Assembly: GCF_003937945.1 (NCBI RefSeq)
Contig: NZ_RSEC01000053.1
Location: 161,034-225,033, forward strand
DNA length: 64,000 nucleotides
Origin: Amycolatopsis eburnea
GTDB taxonomy: Bacteria > Actinomycetota > Actinomycetes > Mycobacteriales > Pseudonocardiaceae
Reading direction: 5' to 3'
In this document: positions 42,201-51,789 of the stretch, one piece after another
Layout: the number at the start of each line of letters is the position of its first letter
Position numbering within the stretch: position 1 is the stretch's first letter
Program-made: the position numbers and the translations under genes
Notes under the pieces: model-generated
The model's input: the letters and a program-made list of their open reading frames with translations, nothing else
Database searches by the model: none
What the model was told of the DNA's origin: nothing

Positions 42201-45200
42201 CGGCAGGTAGAGCAGCAGCTGCAGCGCGGGCGCGCCGAGGCCGTCGCTGACCGCGATGTCGCCGCGGCGCGAGTCGATCTCGTCGATTTCCGTGCGCGCC
42301 TGGGAAATGACGACCTCGCGGGTGACCCGCTCGGCGGCCGGCAGGCCCGCCGGGTCGAGCGCCTCGGCCCGCGCGGCGATCGCCGCGTACCCGGCCCGGA
42401 AGCGGTCTTCCGCGCCCGGGTCGGGCAGCTTGTCGTGCTCGCCCGGCAGCCCGAACACCGACGGGTAGAGCGGCTGGCGCTCGAAGTTGAGCGCCACCAG
42501 GTCGTCGGCGAGCCCGCCGGGCGTGTCGCACTGGCCCGCCACCCAGTCGGTGACCACCTTGGCCAGCGCGGACAGCGGCAGCATGCCGTGGCCGAGCACG
42601 ACCTCGTGGAAGCCGCGGATGTCGAACCGCTCCCCCAGCGCCGCTTCGGCTTCCGCCCGCAGCCGCTGGATTTCCAGGCGCCCCACCATGTACCCGAGTG
42701 CCTGTCCCGGCCAGGCGATGTACCGGTCGATCTCGGCCTCGATCTCCAGCCGCGCCATCGGCGTGTGCTCGACGAGGAAGTCGATCGCCCGCTGCCGGCT
42801 CCAGCCCAGCGCGTGCAGCCCGGTGTCGACCACCAGCCGGCCCGCGCGCATCGAATCCTGCGTCAGCATGCCGAAGCGCGAGACGTCGTCGGAGTACAGC
42901 CCCATCTCGTCGGCCAGCCGCTCGGCATACAGCCCCCAGCCCTCGGCGTAGGCGTTGAACATGCCGATGCGGCGCAGCAGCGGCAGGTCGCGCAGCTCCT
43001 GGGCCAGGCTGAGCTGGAAGTGGTGGCCCGGCACGGCTTCGTGGAACGCGATGGCCTCGCTGGTGAACCGCGGCCGCTTGTCCGCTTCGTGGGTGTTCGC
43101 GTAGTAGGTGCCCGGGCGCGTGCCGTCGAGCGCCGGCGGGAGGTAGTACGCGATCGTGCCGCTCGCCGCGTCGGCCTCGGGGACCGGCGCGACCTCGCAC
43201 TTCTCCGCCGGGAGGTGCGAGAACCAGCGCGGGGCGACGGCTTCGGCACGGGCGATGGCGTCCCGCGCCGCGGACAGCAGCTCGTCGCCGTCGCGCCAGC
43301 GCAGCGCCGGATCGGTGCGCAGCCGCTCGAAGATCTCCGCGAGCTCGGTGGTGCCGAACACCTTCGCGCCCAGCTCGCGGTACTCCGCCCCGAGCTTTTC
43401 GATCAGCGCCAGCCCGGTGTCGTGCAGCTCCTGCGCGGTGCGCTCGGTCGTCGTCTCCGCGCGGATGAGCGCCGCGTAGCGCTCCGCGCCGCCCGGGACG
43501 TGGCTGATCCCCGGCGCGGTGTCGGGGCGTCCGACCGGCTCGACCTCCGTGCGCAGGAAGTCGCGGTAGCGCGCGTACGCCGGGTGGACGACCTCGGCGA
43601 GCAGCCGGTCGCGGTCGGCTTCGAAGTTCTCGACGGCCGCCGTCGTGGCCACCTTGAGCGGGTCGCGGTCCGGCGCGGCGAGGTAGCGGTCGATGTACTC
43701 GGCGCCGACGCGGGCGAGGTACGCCGGCGGCACCAGCCCTTCGGCGAGGCTCTCGCGCTGCCGTTCGGTCAGCGTCGCCAGGAACGGCTCGACCGCGGCG
43801 AGCCGGGCGAGGTAGCCGCGTGCCTTCTTCTCGTCGTCCAGCTTGTAGTACGGCAGGTACATCAGCAGTTCGAGCGCGGGGGCGGTGAGCCCGTCGCTGA
43901 CCGCCATGTCGGCCGAGCGCGCACCCAGCCGGCCGGCCTCCACCTCGGCGGCGGCGATGACGACCTCGCGCGTGACGGCTTCCTCCGGCGACAGGCCGTC
44001 GGTGGGCAGCGCCCGCGCGCGGTCCGCGAGCCCGGTGTAGGCGGCCCGGAAGCGCTCCTTCGCGGCGCGGGTCTGGTCGGCCAGGCGGTCGTGGTCGCCG
44101 GGCAGGCCGAGTACAGACGGGGTCAGCGGGTCCTGCTCGAACGTCAGCTCGACGAGCTCGCCCGCCAGGCCGTCGACGGTGTCGCCGTGCCCGGCCACCC
44201 ACTCGTCGACGACCGAGGCCAGCACCGACAGCGGCAGCGGGCCGCCGGCCAGGACGAGGTCGTGGAACGCGCGGACATCGAACCGCGAGCCGAGCCGCTC
44301 CCCGGCGCGGGCGCGGTTCCGCTGGATCTCCAGCCGCCCGACCATGTACGCCAGCGCCTGACCGGGCCACGCGATGTAGCGGTCGACCTCGGACTCGATC
44401 TCGGGCAGCGCCTCCGGCGTGTGCTCGAGCAGGTAGTCGATCGCCTGCTGCCGGCTCCAGCCCAGCGCGTGCAGCCCGGTGTCGACGACCAGCCTGCCCG
44501 CCCGCAGCGAGTCGCCGGCCAGCATGCCGAGCCGGGCGATGTCGTCGGAGTAGAGCCCCATCTCCTCGGCGAGGCGCTCGCTGTAGAGCCCCCAGCCCTC
44601 GATGTAGGCAGCGAACCCGCTGATGCGGCGCAGCAGCGGCAGCTCGGTCAGCCCTTGCGCGATGCTGAGCTGGAAGTGGTGCCCCGGCACGGCTTCGTGG
44701 AACGCCGTCGTCTCCGCCATGTGCCGGAGCCGTTCGGTGGCCTGGTGGGTGTTCGCGAAGTAGATGCCGGGCCGGGAGCCGTCGGCCGCCGGGCGCAGGT
44801 AGTACGCCGCGGGCGCGCCGGGCGCGACCTCCGCCGGCACCGCTTCGACCGTGCACTGCTGCTCGGGGATCCGGCCGAACCACTTCGGCGCCTCGGCGGC
44901 CGCACGGGCGACCGCCGTGCGGGCGGTGTCCAGCAGGTCGTCGGCGCTGCCCCAGCGCAGCGCCGGGTCGGTGCGCAGGCGCTCGAAGATCGCGGCGAGG
45001 TCGTCGGTGCCGAACACCTTCAGCCCCAGCTCGCGGTACTCGGCGGCGAGCGAGTCGATGACGTCGAGCCCGATCCGGTGCAGTTCCTCGGGCGTGTGCT
45101 GGGTCGTCGTGTGCAGCCGCGCCAGGCGTGCGTAGGTCTCTTCGCCGCCGGGCAGCCACGACAGGCCGGGCCGGTCTTCGGGCCGGCCGTGCGGCTTCAC

Positions 45201-45839
45201 CTCGTCGGCGAGGAACGCGCGGTACTCCGCGAAGGCCGGGCGCACGACGTCGGCGAGCAGTTCCTCGCGGCGCCGTTCGAACTCCTCGTCCGGCGCCGGC
45301 TGGCGGCGCAGCGGGTCGTTCGCCGGCTCGGCGAGGTAGCGGTCGAGGTGCGCGACCGCGGCGTCGACCAGGTGGGCCACCGGGAGCAGGCCGTCGGCGA
45401 TGCCCTCGGCGTGCCGCCGGGCGGACTGGCGGAGGAACTCCGGGATGGCGGCGAGCCGCCCGAGCTGGGCTTCGGCTGTCTCGCCCGCGGTCACCGTCGT
45501 CATCGGCAGGGCCAGCAGCAGGCCGGCCGCGGGGCCGATGGACAGGTCGGTGACGGTGAACTCGGCCATCCGGCTGTCGGCCGACGCGATGCGGTTCTCG
45601 GCCGTGGAGATCAGCACCTCGCGGGTGACCCGGTCCTCGGCCGAGAGGCCTTCGGCGGCGATCGCGCGGGCACGCTCGGCGAACTCCGCCATCCGGGTCC
45701 GGAACGCGCGCTCGGCCTCGGCGGACTGGTCCGGCAGACCGGGTTCCGCCGGGCGGATGCCCATGAGCGCGGGCGTCAGCGGATCGGCGGCGAACAGCGC
45801 CTCGACGAACTCGTCGGCGAGTTCGGTGACCGCGGTCAT
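39219..45839 (-). CDS. Giant four-repeat DUF885 putative metallopeptidase (2206 aa)
   Basis: One open frame of 2206 residues made of four full DUF885 domains, about residues 1-549, 550-1102, 1103-1649 and 1650-2206. Each has the zinc motif HEAVPGHHFQ (first His at 381, 933, 1483 and 2031) and a later EGWGLYxERLAxEMGLYSDD segment with the expected third ligand, so all four sites look intact. Normal DUF885 proteins have one domain of about 550-600 residues. Repeats 2-4 are closer to one another than to repeat 1, pointing to stepwise duplication. No signal peptide: cytoplasmic. A -10-like TAGGGT lies at 45884-45879. Peptidase activity is predicted, not proven. Confidence 0.9.
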
Positions 45840-45974
45840 GGGCAGGACCCCCCAGCTTCGTTCGGTGTCTCGTCCGCGACCCTAACGGAGATCACCGACA
45901 GAAACGGCGCGCATTTCGCCGGGGGCGGACAGCCTTCGGTACGGCCCGGCGGGCGAGGCGGTAGCGTTCCGGGA

Positions 45975-46955
45975 GTGGCCGTGACCGATCCCGTGGATAC
46001 CCGCCTGCTCGCCGCGCTCGCCGACCTCGGCAAGACCGCGGTGCACGAGCTCGCGGCCAAGGTCGGCATGGATCCCCGCGAGGTCGCCTACCGGCTGGTC
46101 GCCCTCTCCGGCAGCGGGCTCCCGCTGCTCGTCGGCGTCGAAAGCGACCCGCAGGGGTTGCGCGCGGCCATCGCGGGCGCCCCGCCGTCGTGGGCGAACC
46201 GGCCGCCGCAGCAGCCGTACCCGGCGCCGCCGTCGCAGCCGGTGCCGCAGCAGCCGCCTGCCCCGTACAACGTCCAGGGCGCGCCCTCGGGGCCGTACAA
46301 CGTCCGAGGGGCGCCGTCCGGGCCGTACAACGTGCAAGGCGCGCCCTCGGGGCCGTACAACGTGCAGGGCACGCCGTCCGGCCGGTACCCGGGCCCGCCG
46401 CCGCGCCCGCCGCAGCCGCCGCGCCCGTTCACGCCGCCCCCGGCGCCGCTGGACCCGGCCGTCAGCACCTGGGGCCTCCCCCAGACGGCGTCGTGGGCCC
46501 GCGGCGACGAGCCGGTCAAGCCGGCCGGCACGGGCAAGCGCGGCCGGCTCGGCGAGGTCATGGAGACCCAGGGCCTGGAGGGCGAGCAGCTGTCGGTGCA
46601 GCTCCTGGAGGTCCAGGACCCGGCGGACTACCTGTTCAGCGCGGCCGGCTACCGCCTGGAGGACGGCGAACGCGCGGTGGTCGTGCACACCGAGATCACC
46701 AACCGAGGGTCGATCCCGTTCGCGTCGCTGCCGGACAACTACCTCGAGCTGCTCACGGCCGACGGGACGGCGATCGGCAAGGCGCCGGTGTCGCTGACTT
46801 CGCGGCCGCCGCACAAGATCGGCGTCAAGCCGGGCGAGACCCTCGGCGGGCACACGGTGTACGTGCTCCCGGACGCGACGCGCGTGGTGTCGGTCCGGTG
46901 GAGCCCCCGGCCGGAGCCGGACGAGCGCACGCTGACCTGGTCGATCGAGGACTAG
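45975..46955 (+). CDS. Winged-helix (AsnC-like N terminus) protein with Pro-rich repeats and a C-terminal beta domain
   Basis: 326 residues, GTG 45975 (or 45981), TAGCGT at 45962-45967. Residues 1-55 (TDPVDTRLLAALADLGKTAVHELAAKVGMDPREVAYRLVAL) look like an AsnC/Lrp-type HTH without the effector domain. Then follows a Pro/Gly/Gln linker with four perfect-period decapeptides PYNVQGAPSG. The C terminus (about 210-326) is a beta-sandwich-like domain (ERAVVVHTEITNRGSIPFASLPDNYLELLTADG...), resembling DUF4352-type domains. No membrane segment. Looks like a chimera of DNA-binding and extracellular-type modules. Confidence 0.8.
   Translation: MAVTDPVDTRLLAALADLGKTAVHELAAKVGMDPREVAYRLVALSGSGLPLLVGVESDPQGLRAAIAGAPPSWANRPPQQPYPAPPSQPVPQQPPAPYNVQGAPSGPYNVRGAPSGPYNVQGAPSGPYNVQGTPSGRYPGPPPRPPQPPRPFTPPPAPLDPAVSTWGLPQTASWARGDEPVKPAGTGKRGRLGEVMETQGLEGEQLSVQLLEVQDPADYLFSAAGYRLEDGERAVVVHTEITNRGSIPFASLPDNYLELLTADGTAIGKAPVSLTSRPPHKIGVKPGETLGGHTVYVLPDATRVVSVRWSPRPEPDERTLTWSIED
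46263..46382 (+). repeat. Four 30-bp coding tandem repeats
   Basis: CCGTACAACGT recurs at 46263, 46293, 46323 and 46353. Each unit encodes PYNVQGAPSG with one or two substitutions. Confidence 0.9.
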
Positions 46956-46987
46956 CAGCGGGGGCCCGCGACGACATGAAAGAGTCG

Positions 46988-47206
46988 TTCACCTCGCCGG
47001 ACGAGATGAAAGGGTCGTTCATGGCGTCCGGCCCTCGGAAACGCGCGCCGGGCGGGCCGCGCAGAGGTGACAGGGTCTCGGCAAGTCGCGCCACATGGCT
47101 CCGTCGAGCGAGCGCCGCCACTGTGCCGGACCCTGGCCCGGGACGTAGTGAACGACCCTTTCACCTCGCCGGACGAGATGAAAGGGTCGTTCATGGCGTC
47201 CGGCCC
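46988..47206. repeat. Two 47-bp direct repeats forming hairpins between convergent genes
   Basis: 46988-47034 and 47160-47206 are identical. Each contains ATGAAAGGGTCGTTCAT. The right copy completes a 21-bp stem (47148-47168 with 47174-47194, two G-U type mismatches, 5-base loop). It lies between the winged-helix gene and rluA-type gene, both ending here; probable bidirectional terminator. The 125 bases between the copies show no gene. Confidence 0.85.
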
Positions 47207-47212
47207 AGCGGA

Positions 47213-48142
47213 CTAGTAGCTCTCGTCCTGCAGGATCTTCAGCGCGTTCGCCAGGTCGTCCGGGTACTCGGACTCGAACTCGACCCAGCGGCCGTCCGCC
47301 GGGTGCGCGAACGCCAGCGTCTTCGCGTGCAGCCACTGCCGGCTCAGGCCGAGGTGGCGGGCCAGCACCGGGTCCGCGCCGTACGTCAGGTCGCCGACGC
47401 AGGGGTGGCGCAGCGCCGAGAAGTGGACGCGGATCTGGTGCGTGCGCCCGGTTTCGAGCTTGATGTGCGCCAGCGACGCCGCCCGGAACGCCTCGACGAC
47501 CTCGTAGTGCGTCACGCTCGGGCGGCCGCCCTGGACGACCGCGAACTTGTAGTCGTGGCGCGGGTGGCGGTCGATCGGGGCGTCGATCGTGCCGCGCGTC
47601 GGGTCCGGGTGGCCCTGGACGATCGCGTGGTAGCCCTTGTCGACCGTGCGCTCCTTGAACGCCCGCTTCAGCACCGTGTACGCGTGCTCGCTCTTGGCCA
47701 CCACCATCACGCCGGTGGTGCCCGCGTCGAGGCGGTGCACGACGCCCTGGCGCTCGGCCGCGCCCGACGTCGCGATGCGCAGGCCGGCCGCCGCGAGGCC
47801 GCCGACCACCGTCGGGCCGGTCCAGCCCGGGCTCGGGTGCACCGCGACGCCGACCGGCTTCGAGATCACGACGATGTCGTCGTCGTCGTGGAGGATCTGC
47901 ATGCCTTCGACCGGCTCGGCGACGACCTCGACCGGGTTCGACGGCTCCGGCAGCGTGATCTCCAGGAGGCCGCCGCCGGTGAGCCGGTCGGACTTGCCCG
48001 CGGGACGGCCGTCGAGCAGCACGTCACCGGCTTCGGCCAGCTCCGCGACGACCGTGCGGGAGAGGCCGAGCAGCTTGGCGAGGCCGGCGTCGACCCGCAT
48101 CCCGTCGAGCCCGTCGGGCACCGGGAGCATCCGCGAGCTCAC
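47213..48142 (-). CDS. RluA-family pseudouridine synthase (RluD type)
   Basis: 309 residues from GTG 48142, overlapping the lspA stop. An N-terminal S4 domain (GMRVDAGLAKLLGLSRTVVAELAEAGDVLLDGRPAGKSDRL) precedes the catalytic domain with the RluA motif HRLDAGTTGVMVVAKS (catalytic Asp), then GRTHQIRVHFSALRHPCVGDLTYG. It isomerises uridines in 23S rRNA. The lspA-rluD order is standard in actinobacteria. Confidence 0.95.
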   Translation of the reverse strand: MSSRMLPVPDGLDGMRVDAGLAKLLGLSRTVVAELAEAGDVLLDGRPAGKSDRLTGGGLLEITLPEPSNPVEVVAEPVEGMQILHDDDDIVVISKPVGVAVHPSPGWTGPTVVGGLAAAGLRIATSGAAERQGVVHRLDAGTTGVMVVAKSEHAYTVLKRAFKERTVDKGYHAIVQGHPDPTRGTIDAPIDRHPRHDYKFAVVQGGRPSVTHYEVVEAFRAASLAHIKLETGRTHQIRVHFSALRHPCVGDLTYGADPVLARHLGLSRQWLHAKTLAFAHPADGRWVEFESEYPDDLANALKILQDESY

Positions 48143-48777
48143 GCCGGGTCCTCCTGCTTCTTCTTGTCCTTGGTCGACGTGCCGTCGTAGTCCTTGCCCA
48201 GCAGGGACAGCAGCACGATGAGCGCGCCGCCGACGCAGATCGCCGAGTCGGCGATGTTGAAGATCGCGAAGCCCTTGCCGTTGGGCGCGAACGCCGAGAT
48301 GAAGTCGACGACGTGGCCCTGCAGCCCGCCGGGCGCGCGGAAGATGCGGTCGGTCAGGTTGCCGGTGGCGCCGGCGAGCACGAGCCCGAGGCCGATCGCC
48401 CAGCCGATCGAGCGCAGCCGCCGCGACAGCCAGATGATCGCGATGACGACGGCGAGCGCGACCAGCGCCAGCACCCACGTCATGCCGGTGGCCATCGAGA
48501 ACGCGGCACCGGGGTTGCGGATCACCTGCAGGTAGATGAGGCCGCCGAGGATCTTGACCGGCTCCTTGCCCTCCAGGTTGGCGGTGACCAGGTTCTTCGT
48601 CACCAGGTCGATCGCCCAGAACACGACGGCGACCGCGAACACCCAGCCGACCCGCCGCTTCGGCAGCAGCGGTTTCGCCGGGACCTCGGGGTTCTCCGGG
48701 GCGTCGGCCGCCTCGTCGGGCACCGCTTCTTCGGGCGCGGCGGTGTCGGGTTCGGAACGGCTGGGCTCGGTGCTCAC
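48139..48777 (-). CDS. lspA: Lipoprotein signal peptidase
   Basis: 212 residues with GTG 48777 chosen (GACAAT at 48790-48785 predicts a leaderless start nearby; GTG 48792 is possible). An acidic, Pro-rich cytoplasmic N-terminal extension of about 45 residues precedes four transmembrane helices. Catalytic aspartates are in GATGNLTDRIFR and FNIADSAICVG, as in all signal peptidase II enzymes. It removes signal peptides from diacylated prolipoproteins. Overlaps the RluA gene. Confidence 0.96.
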   Translation of the reverse strand: MSTEPSRSEPDTAAPEEAVPDEAADAPENPEVPAKPLLPKRRVGWVFAVAVVFWAIDLVTKNLVTANLEGKEPVKILGGLIYLQVIRNPGAAFSMATGMTWVLALVALAVVIAIIWLSRRLRSIGWAIGLGLVLAGATGNLTDRIFRAPGGLQGHVVDFISAFAPNGKGFAIFNIADSAICVGGALIVLLSLLGKDYDGTSTKDKKKQEDPA

Positions 48778-48800
48778 CGGTCCATTGTCCACGGCGCTGG

Positions 48801-49415
48801 TCAGGCGGTGTCGCGGCGGTGCCGCAGGAGCGCGGCGAAGGCGGCGGCGAGCAGGACGATCGCCGCGAGCAGGACGCCCACGAGGTCCGCCGAAAGCACC
48901 ACGGCGAAGACCGCGAACAGGGCCGCGGTGACCAGGACGAGCACGCTGCGCTCGTACGCGGCGAGCACCAGCAGGCCGAGCGTGGCCAGCAACGGGCCGC
49001 GCAGGCCGTCGCCGAGCCGGAACTGCCAGGACCCGACCAGGTCGAGCAGCGGGACGGCGAGCAGCGCGGCGACCACGCCGAGCACGAACCGCCCGCGGTG
49101 CACGGGCCGCACCGCGAACCAGTACCAGACGGCGGTGCCGGCGAGGACCACGCCGAGCGCGACGAGCCAGGCCGGGCCGGCCGGCAGCCCCGCGCCCGCC
49201 GCGGAGTAGGTGTCCTGGGTGAGGAACTGCGGCGCCGGGTAGCCCGTGCCGCCGACGCCGCCGGTGCCGAGTTGCTGCTCCAGCGGACCGAAGACGAGGT
49301 TCACCGAGTCGCCCTCGGCCGGGCTGCGGCGGGACAGCAGCCGCACCACCGCCAGGCCGATCTGCGCGAATCCCAGCAGTGCCAGCGGAAACCAGAAGCG
49401 CGGCCCTCTCCCCAT
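48801..49415 (-). CDS. Membrane protein of unknown function
   Basis: 204 residues with about five hydrophobic spans (FWFPLALLGFAQIGLAVVRLL, AWLVALGVVLAGTAVWYWFAV, FVLGVVAALLAVPLLDLVG, LLATLGLLVLAAY, VLVLVTAALFAVFAVVLSADLVGVLLAAIVLLAAAFAALL). Residues 30-75 form an external loop. No recognised family. Located 16 bases downstream of the class V aminotransferase gene and may belong to its SAM-regulated transcript. Confidence 0.8.
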   Translation of the reverse strand: MGRGPRFWFPLALLGFAQIGLAVVRLLSRRSPAEGDSVNLVFGPLEQQLGTGGVGGTGYPAPQFLTQDTYSAAGAGLPAGPAWLVALGVVLAGTAVWYWFAVRPVHRGRFVLGVVAALLAVPLLDLVGSWQFRLGDGLRGPLLATLGLLVLAAYERSVLVLVTAALFAVFAVVLSADLVGVLLAAIVLLAAAFAALLRHRRDTA

Positions 49416-49431
49416 CGGGCCAGGCTAGCGC

Positions 49432-50790
49432 TCAGCAGAACGGCGGGAGCTCCCGCGGGTCGCCGACCGGGGCCCAGCGGCCGTCCACCTTCGCGTACTC
49501 CCAGTCCGCCCCGCGCGCGACGATCCGGCGCAGCGCCAGCAGCACGCGGTCGACGTGCTCTTCGGTGCTGCCCAGGCCGAGGCTGACGCGGATGGCCTGC
49601 TGCCCTTCGCCACCGGCGACGGCGATGAGGCGCTTGGCCGCGATGTGGGCGCAGAACGCGCCGTCGCGCACGCCGATGCCGTATTCGGCGGACAGCACCG
49701 CCGCGAGCCAGCCCGGGTCGAACCCGGCGACGGTGAAGCTGACCGTGCCGACGCGGTCGACCGGCGCGTCGAACAGCCGCAGTTCGGCGCAGCCCGGGAT
49801 GCTTTCGAGGCCCTTGCGCAGCCGGGCGAGCAGGGCCTGCTCGTGCGCGACGACGGCGTCCCAGTCGCGGGAGAGGGTCTCGCACGCGACGCCGAGCGCG
49901 TACACGCCGACGGTGTTGGGCGAACCGGCTTCGTGGCGCTCCGGCCCGTCGTTCCACACGACGGCGTCTTCGGTGACGAGCTTGGTGGCCCCGCCGCCGG
50001 CGAGGTACGGGCGGGCGGCGCGCAGCCAGTCGGCGCGGCCGATCAGCGCGCCCGCGCCGAAGGGCGCGTACAGCTTGTGGCCGGAGATGGCGACGTAGTC
50101 GACGTCCATCTCCCGGATCGAGATCCGGCGGTGCGGCGCGAGCTGCGCGGCGTCGAGGGCGACGCGCGCGCCGTGCTTCCGCGCCACTGCGGCGATCTCG
50201 GCCACCGGGAGCAGCTCACCGGTCACATTGGACGCTCCGGTGACGACCACGAGCCGGGGCCCCTGCGGGGAGTCCGCGAGCGCTTCGTCCACAGCGGACA
50301 CCGCGGCGAGGCGCGTGCGCGGGGTCGGGATCCGCCGGACGTTCGGGCCCTGCCACGGCAGCAGCGCGGCGTGGTGCTCGGTGTCGAAGACGACGACGGT
50401 GGTGTGCCGCGGCAGGCTGCGCGCGAGGAGGTTGAAGGAATCGGTGGTGTTGCGGGTGAAGACGACGGTGTCGGTCCGGCGGGCGTCGACGAACCGGCGC
50501 AGGACGTCGCGGGTGCGCTCGTAGAGCTTGGTGGAGACCTGGGAGGCGAAGCCGGCGCCGCGGTGGACGCTGGCGTACCAGGGCAGGAACTCGTCGACCT
50601 TGGCGCGGACGGCGTCGAGGCAGGGAGCGCTCGCCGCGTGGTCGAGGTTCGCGTAGCCGACGGTTTCCCCGGTGACGAGCGGGACCCGCAGCGCCGCACC
50701 GGCGACCGTGGGGATGCCTTGCGGCGCACCGGTTTCGACGGTCTTCGCGGGGTGAGCGGTGACGCTGGTGCGGTCGATGGCGAGAGTCAT
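49432..50790 (-). CDS. Class V aminotransferase, cysteine desulfurase-like, under SAM-IV riboswitch
   Basis: 452 residues from ATG 50790, GGAGG upstream. PLP fold: YANLDHAASAPCLDAVRAKVDEFLPWYASVHRGAGF at the N terminus, TRNTTDSFNLLARSL, and DYVAISGHKLYAPFGAGALIG with the PLP lysine. It has the length and loops of the isopenicillin-epimerase/cysteine desulfurase-like branch, but the cysteine-bearing catalytic loop of IscS/SufS (RxGxHC) reads RDGAFCAHIAAKR here, so a Cys is present. The SAM-sensing leader ties it to sulphur/methionine economy. Desulfurase or lyase activity is inferred. Confidence 0.88.
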   Translation of the reverse strand: MTLAIDRTSVTAHPAKTVETGAPQGIPTVAGAALRVPLVTGETVGYANLDHAASAPCLDAVRAKVDEFLPWYASVHRGAGFASQVSTKLYERTRDVLRRFVDARRTDTVVFTRNTTDSFNLLARSLPRHTTVVVFDTEHHAALLPWQGPNVRRIPTPRTRLAAVSAVDEALADSPQGPRLVVVTGASNVTGELLPVAEIAAVARKHGARVALDAAQLAPHRRISIREMDVDYVAISGHKLYAPFGAGALIGRADWLRAARPYLAGGGATKLVTEDAVVWNDGPERHEAGSPNTVGVYALGVACETLSRDWDAVVAHEQALLARLRKGLESIPGCAELRLFDAPVDRVGTVSFTVAGFDPGWLAAVLSAEYGIGVRDGAFCAHIAAKRLIAVAGGEGQQAIRVSLGLGSTEEHVDRVLLALRRIVARGADWEYAKVDGRWAPVGDPRELPPFC

Positions 50791-50861
50791 CGGGTGCCTC
50801 CTCGGCGGTCCGGGGGACCCCGGCGAGGGGCCCGCGCTTGCCCGTCGCGGGACGCGACCGG

Positions 50862-50946
50862 CCCGGTCTTCACCCGGGGCACCCCACCGCGGTAGGAGGG
50901 TTGCCGGCCAGCAAGCCGGGGCTTCGCGCTGGCACTCATGACCTGG
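50862..50946 (-). promoter_or_regulatory. SAM-IV riboswitch
   Basis: On the minus strand GGTCATGAGTGCCAGCG starts near 50943. A middle region follows with the tract GGCTTGCTGGCCGGCAACC, and GTGGGGTGCCCCGGGTG closes with AGACC at about 50865, pairing with GGTC. These are the conserved SAM-I/IV clan core and the actinobacterial SAM-IV layout. About 75 bases then lead to the aminotransferase start. SAM binding should turn the gene off. Confidence 0.85.
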
Positions 50947-51016
50947 CACAGAAGGTAACCGAAAACGCGCCGGCCGGCCAACCCCCGCCTCACATTCTGA
51001 GACGCCGCTCACAGGC

Positions 51017-51667
51017 TCAGGGCTTGGCGCGGAACCGCCCCGGCAGCGCGGTGACCGCGTTGTCCGCGAGGTGCGTCGCGGTGCCCCCGTACTGCTCGGC
51101 GCCCGCGGCGAACCGCCAGCCACCCAGGGACTTGCCGTCGACCGGCTCGCCGTACGCGGTGGCGAGGGTGGTCGAGACGGCGCCGAACGCGAGGCCGTCC
51201 CAGTTCGCCGCCGGGGCGTCCGGGAGGGTCCAGAGGGTGAAGTGCACGTGGGCGCCCGTGCTGGTGCCGCCGCACGGGAGCGCGTTGCCGGTCGAGCCGA
51301 GTTCGGTGCCGGCCTCGACGTGCTCACCGTCGGTGACCTTGATGCCTTCCATGTGGTAGTAGCCGGTGCGCCAGCCGCCCGCGTGGTCGATGGTCACCCA
51401 GTCGCCGCCCGCGCAGTGCTGCAGGTGCACGGTGCCGGCGAGCGGCGCGCGCACGGTGCGGTCGGCGGGGCTGAAGTCGATGGCGTTCTTGACACCGGTG
51501 CTGCCGTCGTCGGAGTGGATGCCCGCGGAGTAGACCTGCTGGCCCGCCTTGAAGGGCAGAGCGAGGGCCGGGAACGGGGCCACTTCGGCGGTCGCGGCCG
51601 GGGTGGAGAGCAGCCCGAGAGCGGCGGTGATCATGAGGGCCGCGGCCACCCTGCGCAGGTTCGTCAC
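51017..51667 (-). CDS. Secreted M23-family (LytM) metallopeptidase
   Basis: 216 residues from GTG 51667 (AAAGGGG upstream); ATG 51700 is an alternative. A Sec signal peptide (VAAALMITAALGLLSTPAATA) is cleaved near residue 28. LytM zinc ligands are in AGIHSDDGSTGVKNAIDF (His...Asp) and GAHVHF (HxH), with YYHMEG between. It cuts peptidoglycan cross-bridges or stem peptides at the cell surface. Intact active site. The promoter region holds a CATTCGAATG palindrome at 51698-51707. Confidence 0.92.
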   Translation of the reverse strand: MTNLRRVAAALMITAALGLLSTPAATAEVAPFPALALPFKAGQQVYSAGIHSDDGSTGVKNAIDFSPADRTVRAPLAGTVHLQHCAGGDWVTIDHAGGWRTGYYHMEGIKVTDGEHVEAGTELGSTGNALPCGGTSTGAHVHFTLWTLPDAPAANWDGLAFGAVSTTLATAYGEPVDGKSLGGWRFAAGAEQYGGTATHLADNAVTALPGRFRAKP

Positions 51668-51789
51668 TCTGGGTACCCCTTTGACTTGATGTTCGCCCAT
51701 TCGAATGAGCGCACGTTAAGCCAAAAGGGGTAAAGAGGGAAGATCAAGTGAGATTTTTGTGAGCTTCGTGCTGGGCGGACCGGGCCGGC

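Noticed and set aside
39312..46955. Very long plus-strand open frame of 2547 codons opposite the DUF885 gene
   Set aside because: It is antisense to the DUF885 repeats; composition is Arg/Val/Gly-rich with no domains. High GC removes stop codons from the opposite strand. Only its last 327 codons (from 45975) are a real gene.
46988..47206. CRISPR array
   Set aside because: Only two long direct copies with hairpin symmetry and no regular spacers or cas genes.
49432..51327. 631-codon extension of the aminotransferase
   Set aside because: The extension covers the SAM-IV riboswitch and part of the M23 gene; ATG 50790 has GGAGG.
51671..51789. c-di-AMP (ydaO-type) riboswitch before the M23 peptidase
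   Set aside because: Such leaders are common before cell-wall hydrolases in actinomycetes, but here the space is too short and the motifs are absent.
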